Source of the DNA: JBBATK01 sp044224515
GTDB lineage: Bacteria; Bacteroidota; Ignavibacteria; Kapaibacteriales; NICIL-2
NCBI GenBank assembly: GCA_044224515.1
Contig: JBGAKH010000006.1
Location: 1-64,000, forward strand
Direction of reading: 5' to 3'
DNA: 64,000 bases
Part shown: one piece after another, positions 11,801-16,637 of the stretch
Numbering within the stretch: position 1 is the stretch's first letter
How the letters are laid out: the number at the start of each line of letters is the position of its first letter
Made by a program: the position numbers and the translations under genes
Notes under the pieces: generated by a model
Database searches by the model: none
The model's input: only the letters and a program-made list of their open reading frames with translations
What the model was told of the DNA's origin: nothing

Positions 11801-12666
11801 ACATCACGAACATGACATTGTCCAAGACAACGTTCACATGTGCCGATGCACCGTCCAAGGTTGTGAAGTTCACTGTTACAGACAGTTACGGTAATACGGC
11901 AACCTGTAACACAACGGTAACCATCAATGCTATGCCGACCTGCTCAATTACAGCATGTCCGAATAGCAGCCTCTACACCGGTGGCAACAATAACTGCCTC
12001 TATATCGGATACGGCGCATCTGCAGATACTCTGAAGGTTAACGTTTCCGGTGGCAGTGGTTTTACCTACTCATGGAGCGGTCAGACTAGCCTGTTGAGCA
12101 GCACGACAAGTGCTAAACCGGTCTTCACACCGACATCAGCAGGTAGCTACACCTTTGTTGTTACTGCTACAAACTCAAATGGTTGTGCTACTCAGTGTAG
12201 CACCACGATTTGTGTGAAGGATATTCGTTGCAGTGGCGGTAAGGTTTGGATCTGCCACAATGGCGTTTCCACGACTTGTTACCCGAACCAAATCGGTTCA
12301 CACTGCCCGGGTCACACCAGCGATTACCTCGGTATGGCGAACCAAGGCTGTACAACAGCTAAGGCATCTGAGGAAGATCTCGACGCAAGCGAACTTGGTC
12401 TCGATCATGACCATGAGCACGACGTAGAGCTCTTCGTATCTCCGAATCCGTTCACAAGTGAGTTCAGCTTCACCTTCACCGGCGAATCTCGTGAACCGGC
12501 TACTCTGCGTCTCGTGGATCTTGCCGGACGCGTTGTTGAAACACTTGAGAACGTTCAACGCAACAATGAAGTTCGTCTCGGTCAAGGTCTCACCAACGGG
12601 GTGTACCTCCTCAACTTCCAACAAGGTTCAACACAACGTGTTGTTCGTCTCGTGAAGATTGACTAA
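1..12666 (+). CDS. Giant HYR-like repeat surface protein with T9SS sorting domain (5' end outside window)
   Basis: The reading frame is open from the first base, so the true start and signal peptide lie to the left; the visible part is about 4,220 residues. Residues 1 to about 2,940 are back-to-back modules of about 80 residues resembling HYR-like domains, each with a Cys-Pro at the start, a central DNC motif, an R-T-Y/W-K/R-A-x-D motif, a CGN or CSN motif and an I-T-V-N/R-D linker. A second module family (VCK, AT-hydrophobic-YL, CANxGxNxVVLKVTD) covers roughly residues 3,200-3,975. A Cys/His motif (KVWICHNG, then HCPGHTSDYLG) precedes an acidic linker and a final domain of about 75 residues beginning SPNPF, with LVDLAGRVVE, NGVYLL and VVRLVKI, as in type A T9SS sorting domains. 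It is inferred to be exported by T9SS and displayed or released as an adhesin-like or matrix protein. No catalytic domain is visible. Confidence 0.9.
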   Translation, partial: ALVPAPNTNAVSATDNCSGTPSISFVSDVTSNFICANKYQITRTYRAADLCNNTAICTQVISVNDNVAPTIVCPANQTVNCANAVPAQNTTSVNAVDNCTGVVSISFISDVTSNVSCSSKYTVTRTYKASDACGNASTCAQLIVVNDNVAPVLTTPGNRTIACTESTDPTHTGAATATDNCSAVTVSYNDVRTNGSCAGSYTLSRTWKAVDQCSNSSTSLQIITVIDNQGPVINCPIDVTISCQTEQNPTINMSMGKATATDDCSGVVTITWFNCPIVNDGCAGNYHFNRTWTATDSCGNFSTCNQVITVRDYSAPSITCPSNVTLNCQDSQDICYTGNATATDNCSGIASITNGVCNICSSNDGCANSYHFHRTFIASDYCGNFSTCNQLITVRDLSAPSVTCPIAITVSCANAIPSPDTLSVTATDNCSGSIHISFVSDVTGNVICANKFKVTRTYKATDDCGNASTCTQVITVFDNVAPSISCPATITVACASSVPAPNTAIVTAADNCAGTATVSFVSDATSNVQCINKYTITRTYRATDLCSNTSTCAQTIIVNDNIAPSMTCPSAITVTCASAVPAQQTTGVSATDNCNSPVSIAFVGDQTSNVLCANQFTVTRTFRATDVCGNSASCSQVITVYDNVAPTLSCPTPITVTCAFNVPSPSISSVSAGDNCNGQTTVSFVADLTSGVNCINKYTISRVYKATDLCGNTASCAQTITVNDNIAPSMTCPSAVTVTCASDVPAANISLVSATDNCSGSVSISWVADQTVSSTCANKYVISRIYKATDACSNTTTCAQSISVNDNVAPQMTCPTALTVTCSTSVPTPSISTVSATDNCAGSVTISWVADQTVSSSCINKYVVSRTYKAADVCGNVTTCSQLITVNDDVAPQITCPSAVTVSCASNVPAVSISSVVASDNCVGNTTVNFVSDVTTNVVCANKFNVKRTYKATDACGNSSTCVQIITVNDVTPPTLSCPTSVTVSCASAIPAQNTATVTAGDVCGGGVTVSFACDITTNVQCVNKFKVTRTYIATDACGNSASCSQLIVVSDDVAPQITCPAATTVNCAGSVPAPNTALVNATDNCSGSPTISWVADQTTNVICANKYVINRVYRATDLCANTSTCIHVITVNDIIAPQMTCPAPLSFSCTSSVPVPNTTLVSATDNCAGTVSISFVSDVSSNVNCASKYTLTRTYRASDVCGNTTTCAQIITVNDNVPPTVTAPCNVTVACTQSVAPSATGQGSGTDNCSAVTMSFSDVRTNGNCAGNYMISRTWKATDVCSNTATALQLIYVYDNQAPVITCPIAVTIDCQAVQNPTLNTSLGFATATDNCSGVATITWFNCPTVNDGCAGNYHFLRTWAATDSCGNFSTCNQLITVRDRTAPSITCPVNVTINCQDPQDIAHLGNATATDNCSGVATITNSLCAGTTVSDGCPNSYHFQRTFVATDACGNFSSCNQLITVRDVSAPSMNCPAAVSVSCSMNIPTPNISLVTATDNCSGAITISFVADQTSNVVCANKFVVTRTYKAVDGCGNWSTCAQSIFVADNVAPSMACPAPVTVSCAALVPVVNTGAVSAADNCSATPVITFVSDVTSNVNCANKFTITRTYRATDLCNNTTTCAQIITVLDNVAPTMACPAPVTVSCASDMPSPNTSSVSAADNCSAAPSITFVSDVTCNVICVNKYQVTRTYRATDICNNYTTCSQTITVNDNVAPTITCPVNLTVSCASSVPTPSTAAVNAADNCSGTPTISFVCDVTSSVVCVNKYTITRTYKATDLCANYSTCAQTIVVSDDIAPQISCPSNVTVSCSAAVPVKNVALVSATDNCSGTPTITWVADRTTNLVCLNQYTLTRIYKATDLCNNASTCAQVITVYDNVPPTISCPAPITVNCAGAVQPNNCNTVTATDNCAGAVSITWVADQTVSTICANKFTVARIYKATDVCGNYSTASQMITVNDNVAPQITCPVPVTVACSESIPMVNTATVSATDNCAGTVTISWVSDKTSNVQCSQKFVVNRTYMASDVCGNTSTSVQTITVFDNVAPSISCPANLTFTCAANLPTYNTSGVYAADNCVGQVSISWLGDVTTQSTCANKFVVKRSYKATDACGNYSTCAQILTINDNLAPQMTCPQSVTVTCSAAVPTPSISSVSATDNCSGTATISFVCDVTSNVECAHQYTITRTYRSTDVCSNTAICTQTIVVNDNVAPQMTVPASVTVTCASNVPAPSCTAVSATDNCSGTPTVTWAGDETTDYICANKYTIERTYVAADVCSNTATAVQIIVVNDVVPPTMSCPAPLTVTCAAQVPNPNVGAITAGDNCTGGVSVSFVSDVTSNVICANKYTVTRTFMAEDACDNFVTCSQVITVNDNVAPTMSAPANVTVTCAASIPSANISAVNAADFCGGTVTISYVGDQTSTYTCINKFTVLRTFKGVDACGNSAVCVQTITVNDNIAPSITVPATLSVSCSANVPAATNSGVTATDNCNGSVTISYVADVISNQSCANKYTINRIYKATDACSNTSTAARVIIVNDNVPPTIVAPSNMTVSCSSAVPAPDCGSVNAADNCMGAAPTVTFVKDQTVSSSCVNRYAINRIYRAADACGNTSTCMQSITVYDDVAPSITVPASVTVSCGTAFIPNNCGGGATATDNCGSTTISYTDSTVAGGCAGTYTLVRTWKAVDQCFNSATANQTITVRDVVPPSMTVPASITMDCTADINPQTNTTIVRATGTDNCSGVVSITWFDCEPTAGGCANSYSFNRTWTATDGCGNYVTANQVVVVRDITPPAVTGPQNLTVTCTGSVPAPDVNSVTVSDNCSATVTVVHVTDVYSNSACSNKYVIKRTYRATDLCGNTSTCRQTITVNDNVAPSITAPANVTMDCDDDLTSNTTGVASADDNCIEDPIVSYSDAIVCGSCANNYTINRKWKAMDACGNTATVLQVITVRDRTAPIFSTPPSDFTIECSQGSYSINCALSAWEASHGEATASDACGDICWSSVEGCWTTDCGVTKHMVVVFKATDACGNSATASATFAVVDTEGPDMTPVSDKSWTSTTPANSTFNTCVSDCNSYTLSYTLAGATTGSGNNTLVGKYFNEGTTTVVWKATDACGNTNTVTFIVCVPKTKPTVDCIAGPLVRYTNNGCTYVVQGTEFNAGYTDNCAGTKTLTNNYNNTSSLAGATFPLGTTIVTWKLTDACGNSATCTTIVTVKDNVKPTAVCKTATIYLNANGQATLTAAQVDNGSSDNCTFSISVTPNCFSCCDLGTKTVTLKVTDASGNTATCCTTVTIKDNTPPAITCQANITVNSSSTDCGKSVTLGATATDNCSAVTIKYTNVSGDKHCGSDWDDDYYNCNQPQCNWRYTKTFRFPVGTTQVYAIATDAAGNSAACQFSVTVKDVTPPVAHTQNACVCLGANGSVTVNPNQINYCSTDACGIASMTVTPSTFTCANLGQNTVKLKVTDASGNTATCSAIVTVSDCTPPVAVCKSATIYLDATGKATLSANQVDGGSYDNCGIGSMTVCPNTFYCAQVGTNSVVLTVYDANGNAATCRATITVKDNTAPVMTCSSNITVSGASSGCGTSNGCGKNVTLHVTASDNCCSAVSVKYTSGNNHCGLDYDDYCSSRTCPSYGTFAFPVGVTTVTAIATDASGNSSSCQFTVTVRDNVAPIARAKCITVNLSSAGTASITANQVDNCSSDDCGIQSITVTPNTFTCANIGTNNVVLKVTDYSGNTSTAIAQVVVKDVTPPVPHVQNVTVNLNSNGSATVTAAMFDTGSTDNCSIVSKTLSQCDFDCSDVGVNTVIVTVKDAGGNCATAAITVTVRDVTSPMVLTKNATVYLNAGGTATIDPSCIDNGSYDNCGIDCKTVTPCTFTCANIGNNTVVLKVTDINGNTASATAIVTVVNNNAPTAICKNVTINLTSGTATLSPSSVDNGSAALCGNITNMTLSKTTFTCADAPSKVVKFTVTDSYGNTATCNTTVTINAMPTCSITACPNSSLYTGGNNNCLYIGYGASADTLKVNVSGGSGFTYSWSGQTSLLSSTTSAKPVFTPTSAGSYTFVVTATNSNGCATQCSTTICVKDIRCSGGKVWICHNGVSTTCYPNQIGSHCPGHTSDYLGMANQGCTTAKASEEDLDASELGLDHDHEHDVELFVSPNPFTSEFSFTFTGESREPATLRLVDLAGRVVETLENVQRNNEVRLGQGLTNGVYLLNFQQGSTQRVVRLVKID
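9620..11935 (+). repeat. Second module family in the giant protein (about 8 units)
   Basis: Units of about 75-90 residues share a start with a VCK, HTQN or LTKN-type motif, a beta strand like AT-x-YLNANG, a (D/S)NG-S-x-DNC stretch, a T-F-T-C-A-N-hydrophobic-G turn and a VVLKVTD-x-x-GN-x-A end. Two units carry Asp/Cys-rich insertions near 10010-10065 and 10810-10865. The family is related in style to the upstream HYR-like modules but clearly distinct in sequence. Confidence 0.7.
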
Positions 12667-12689
12667 GACTCTTCGGCCCATCAACTACG

Positions 12690-12724
12690 AAAGCCTCTCC
12701 GTTTATTCGGAGAGGCTTTTTTTT
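12690..12724 (+). terminator. Rho-independent terminator of the giant HYR gene
   Basis: A perfect 12-bp stem (12690-12701 with 12708-12719) and a 6-nt loop run into a T tract ending at 12724, starting 24 bp after the stop codon. Confidence 0.93.
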
Positions 12725-13796
12725 ATGGTCCGCCCTTTGGGCGTCCCGGGCTCAACCTAAACGTTGTGTTGTCAAAGCAGGGAAGTGTCCCAGGTGAATA
12801 ACAATGATGTTGGGTCACTCATGCTGCTATTACAAAAGAGCCACCGCCTAACACGAGAGGGCACGAGCCCTGTTGAGTAATCGAACACAAAAGCATTAAT
12901 GGTATCTTTTCATCAGATAGATGCAAGTATACCTTTGCGGTTTCGAGGTTCCGGGCAAAGCCATAGAATTGGGGTCAGGTCCGTTATGATAACCTGCCAA
13001 TTGGGGGACAGGTCTAGGCTGTAAAAAGCCCATACTACATTCTCACTCAAACAGACACAAAAGTTTTGTGTTCAAGACACTCGGATTCTCGCGATACGTT
13101 GTCCTGTTGCTGCAAAGTTAAGCGTGCCTATTCCGCATTGTTCGAAGGATTCATTGTCAACCTGAGTGATCGAGTACTCATAGTTCGGAGCAGCTCACAA
13201 CAGTTTGTAGAAAGGAGATCAGAAGAACGGGGACGTCTATGTCATGTAGACTTTTGGATAAACATAAATCACAGGCCTACGCCAAAGTCAAAGTCAAATC
13301 TGAGCGCCTATGCGCACGACAACGCGTACCAACGAATCCCATAGCATGAATGATCCAAATAGCTACGATCGGAACACATTGTTGAAGGGTGGTTGAGCGA
13401 CAGACAAGGACTAAGGATAGACGATGAAATCCAGAGTTAATGACTGAAGCTGATGAACTTCGGCATAGATAGCATCGCGCAATGCAGCACTGATGCTACT
13501 CTGATCGCTCTGAAATAGTCAAAGCGTAGCTGTGCGCGCCTAGTGTCTGAGTCTCAACTATTAGCGCCACAAATCTTATCTCTGGAAAGAGTCCCTAAAG
13601 GACCGGGCTCCAGGCAGATCGATTTGCAAGGACAAGGGAAGTAGTATGAGCCGGATTGGGAAAGAATCTAACAAGCTTCAGTATAACTGTGATGATGTCA
13701 GGATTAGAAGGGCGATGTTTGCAGATAGCTTATGACTCGGATTGGTCAGAAGAACGTCTAATCACGGTTTGAGCAGGAGCCGAAGAATGTTAGACT
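12725..13796. other. Long intergenic region without a recognisable gene
   Basis: Nothing here reads as a convincing gene on either strand; the longest open frames are under 100 codons, low in complexity and unlike known proteins. It contains a small GC hairpin (12732-12744, CGCCC-TTT-GGGCG), two direct copies of AATTGGGG-CAGGTC spaced 32 bp apart (12967-12982 and 12999-13015), and a 17-bp perfect palindrome (13055-13071, ACACAAAA-G-TTTTGTGT). The paired CAGGTC boxes resemble ends I associate with Y1/RAYT-type elements, so this may be a decayed element, but no transposase remains. Confidence 0.5.
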
Positions 13797-13816
13797 GCCG
13801 GGGGCCTGCCCCCGGC
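13797..13816. other. GC-rich perfect hairpin downstream of the TonB receptor gene
   Basis: A 9-bp perfect inverted repeat (GCCGGGGGC and GCCCCCGGC) with a 2-nt loop lies about 100 bp past the stop codon of the minus-strand receptor gene. Neither side has a T tract, so it is not a classical terminator. It resembles the hairpins behind topA and ftsH in position and lack of a U tract. Confidence 0.55.
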
Positions 13817-13914
13817 TTGTCAAAAAGGTCCACTGTTCGGACTTACGAATCGCCCGAGACCAGTGCGTACTGAGCATCTCGAGCATTGCGCATTTACTCA
13901 TTGGTTCTAGAGCT

Positions 13915-16227
13915 CTAAAGCTGCCATTCCACACCCAGAATAGGTAAAAAGCCAATATGATAGGTTTGTACGACGGCTTTTGAGTAGGGATTGAATTCGA
14001 TTGTTTTCACGTTCTGCAGGTCCAAAGCATTTAACAATGTGAGATAGAGTACGAGATTAGATGAGCTCATATTGAAGCGTTTATCGACTCGCAGGTTGAG
14101 AATCTTGTAGAGTGGAAGGTGAGCGCCCATGTACTCGCCGGACCAGACTTCTTTGCCTTGAAGGCGCGAGGCTGATGAGTCTAAAGGTGTGTACGCATTT
14201 CCTCCGGCAAGACAGAATTGTCCACTCAGCTCCCAGGTATCAGCTACTCTCCAGCCACCACTGACGGTACACAAGAACTGATTGTCAAAGGCTCGAGATC
14301 TCTCAATACCCATACCGTCGGTATAGAAGCTGCGAGAGTAGGAGAGACCGGACATGAGATACACTGAGGACGACATCTTTTTCTGGAGGGATAGCTCAGC
14401 ACCATAGGCACGAGCACTGCCGTCAAAACGAAACACTCTGGTTTGGTCGAAATCAAAATCCGCAACAGCCTGATCGAGCGGACACGAGTAGAGCTTCGAT
14501 ACGCTGATAGGCATGTTTGCGTAGCGTTTGTAGTAGCTTTCTAAACTTAAACGGCTGTCAGCTGCGACATTCCACGCAATCGATGCCACGATGTGACGCG
14601 ACACGACAGGTTTGGAAGGAAACGATTTCGAAAGTGAGTACTGCAACAAACCGAGCGGAAGATTTTGCGCATAGTGGCCATAAGCGCAGGACAGTTGTAT
14701 GTCGCTTGACGCCGACCACAAAAGGGAAAGACGAGGGAGTAACAGAGTCTCAAACGAAGAGTTGAGCGAGTAGGAGCTATGATCCAAGCGTAGTCCTGTG
14801 CTAAGGACGAGATCGTTGTTCAACGATGTAAGGAGAGTTCCAAATACGTCGCTTCGGAGCAGACTAACCTCGTGATACTCATGGAGAGCCGAGTCCAGGG
14901 TGCCGGAAGTATTGAACTGAGCCGGCACGAAGGAGCGAAGAGACTGCGATTCAGAGCGTAGATCCACGCCAAACTCAGAGCTAAAGGTTTTGGAGTGGAT
15001 CAGGTGCGTCACATTTCGCAAGGACGCGATACGAACACTGGTCTCGTTATCGAAAAACACGGAATCATTTTGGGGGAACTTTGCAATCTCAAATGAGTGT
15101 AGCGTATTGACAGAGATAGACGTGTTCATATAACCGTCGCTCTCGAGCAGGTGTTGCCAATTCGCGCCATAGATGTTTTGCCACTGCTGGTTGTGATTGT
15201 CGGACGTGTTGGTGTTCAATGCCTCATCTTTCTTGCGCAGCATGTCGCTCAAGGCACTGATGCCCAAAATGCTTAAGCGGTCGCTTCCACCCAGCTTGAA
15301 GCTGAGCTTGGTTTGAACATTTGCCCACTGTGGAGTTCCGGTCTGGTCCAGGAGTCCCTTAAGTAAGTCCAAGTAGCCTCTGGTTGCTGACAGATAGTAG
15401 GAATTCTGCTCTCCCAAAGGACCTTCGATAGCAGCCCCCACACCAATCATATTGAATTCAAGGTCAGCGCCAAAGTTGTCGGAGGATGGTTCTCTCAAGC
15501 TAACATCGACAACTCCCGAGAGCGCTTCATGTGAAGCATCGAATGCTCCGCTGAGGAAGGTCAACTTTTTGACTTGGGAGATGTTTAAGAAACTGATAGG
15601 TCCACCGCTCGCTCCTTGTTTTGGAAAGTAGTTGATGTTCAATACCGGAATGTTGTCCACATAGAAGGAATTTTCGGCAGGACTTCCACCACGGATACTG
15701 AGGTCCGCTCTGGAGTCATCGATGCGTCCAACAGATGGACTCGAACTCAAGACTCGATTTACGTCTCCTGCCGATCCGGGGGCACGTCTGATTTCCTCAG
15801 CGGAAAACACGGTAGACGATAGAGGCGTACTCTCATTGACAGTGAAGTACTGTGCCTCAACGGTCACATCCTCCGTCTTCACTGCGGCTTCTTTTAACTC
15901 TACGTTGATGTGTGCCGTGCGTGCGTTTTGAACAACGACATCTGTCACAACCAGAGGAGAGTAGCCCACGGAGCGAACTTGGACGGCATACACACCGGGC
16001 GGCACGGCTTGGATGCTAAATACACCTTTAGTAGAGCTGACAGCGCCTAGTTTTGTGCCGACGAGCTGCACATGCACACCGGGCAGCTCGTGATGTGTGG
16101 CAGCGTCCACCACAGTTCCACTAAGACTACCACTATTTTGAGCCAACAGACTAGTGATTGCAGTGCAAAGCACAAGCGCAATAAGAACCGGGGATTGGAC
16201 GCTAGGTCTGCGAAAGAAAAGTACCAT
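13915..16227 (-). CDS. TonB-dependent outer-membrane receptor
   Basis: The 770-residue product starts with a signal peptide (basic start, hydrophobic core, LLAQ cleavage region near residue 30). A carboxypeptidase-regulatory-like beta-sandwich follows at about 33-115 (GSLSGTVVDAATHHELPGV, then GVFSIQAVPPGVYAV). A plug domain lies at about 130-235, with the LSIRGG and FYVDNIPV signatures. The rest is a beta-barrel ending at the C-terminus with HIGFLPILGVEWQL. This order is typical of Bacteroidota TonB-dependent receptors that import siderophores, vitamins, glycans or peptides. No SusD-like partner or transporter flanks it, so the substrate cannot be inferred. It is divergent from the kinase gene on its right. 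TonB/ExbBD are not in the window. Confidence 0.9.
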   Translation of the reverse strand: MVLFFRRPSVQSPVLIALVLCTAITSLLAQNSGSLSGTVVDAATHHELPGVHVQLVGTKLGAVSSTKGVFSIQAVPPGVYAVQVRSVGYSPLVVTDVVVQNARTAHINVELKEAAVKTEDVTVEAQYFTVNESTPLSSTVFSAEEIRRAPGSAGDVNRVLSSSPSVGRIDDSRADLSIRGGSPAENSFYVDNIPVLNINYFPKQGASGGPISFLNISQVKKLTFLSGAFDASHEALSGVVDVSLREPSSDNFGADLEFNMIGVGAAIEGPLGEQNSYYLSATRGYLDLLKGLLDQTGTPQWANVQTKLSFKLGGSDRLSILGISALSDMLRKKDEALNTNTSDNHNQQWQNIYGANWQHLLESDGYMNTSISVNTLHSFEIAKFPQNDSVFFDNETSVRIASLRNVTHLIHSKTFSSEFGVDLRSESQSLRSFVPAQFNTSGTLDSALHEYHEVSLLRSDVFGTLLTSLNNDLVLSTGLRLDHSSYSLNSSFETLLLPRLSLLWSASSDIQLSCAYGHYAQNLPLGLLQYSLSKSFPSKPVVSRHIVASIAWNVAADSRLSLESYYKRYANMPISVSKLYSCPLDQAVADFDFDQTRVFRFDGSARAYGAELSLQKKMSSSVYLMSGLSYSRSFYTDGMGIERSRAFDNQFLCTVSGGWRVADTWELSGQFCLAGGNAYTPLDSSASRLQGKEVWSGEYMGAHLPLYKILNLRVDKRFNMSSSNLVLYLTLLNALDLQNVKTIEFNPYSKAVVQTYHIGFLPILGVEWQL

Positions 16228-16637
16228 AGAGCGAACAAGAGTGAAATGGAAGAAGCGGGGGACTTATTGTCGAGCCGTTCGACTTGATGAGAGACCTTGG
16301 GGGCTACTCTCCTCGAGTTTTACTAAAATTACTATATGTTGGCCGGCTAGTACGAGCTCATTTGATATGCAATAACAACGAAGTCGTTGTTTTAAAGCAG
16401 ATTTGGATAGATTTGAGCTGCCTGAGTCGCAGAGAAGAGCACCGCGTCGTTCGGGGGATTTGACCGATACGCTTGCGCCGAAATGCGGTCTATTCGTCAA
16501 CTTTACATGAGCTTTTTCGTCCAAAGCTCCATTTATCGACCTGATAGTCGAAAATTCAGAAGTGCCTGTTTGGAGAGAACTGCATCACGGTATGTGACTG
16601 CTTTAACTACTGCTTACTTAGTCCCTTAGGTTTTTTC
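16228..16637. other. Divergent promoter region between receptor and kinase genes
   Basis: The 410 bp between two divergent start codons must hold both promoters. I see no clear TAnnTTTG element. An 8-bp inverted repeat (16374-16381 with 16384-16391, AACAACGA / TCGTTGTT) followed by four T residues lies near the middle; it could be a small terminator for an unseen transcript or a regulator site. Confidence 0.4.

Noticed and set aside
13066..13344. 92-codon open frame in the gap after the giant gene
   Set aside because: Composition is not protein-like, no motif or ribosome site is seen, and it runs through the palindrome at 13055-13071 and other non-coding-looking sequence.
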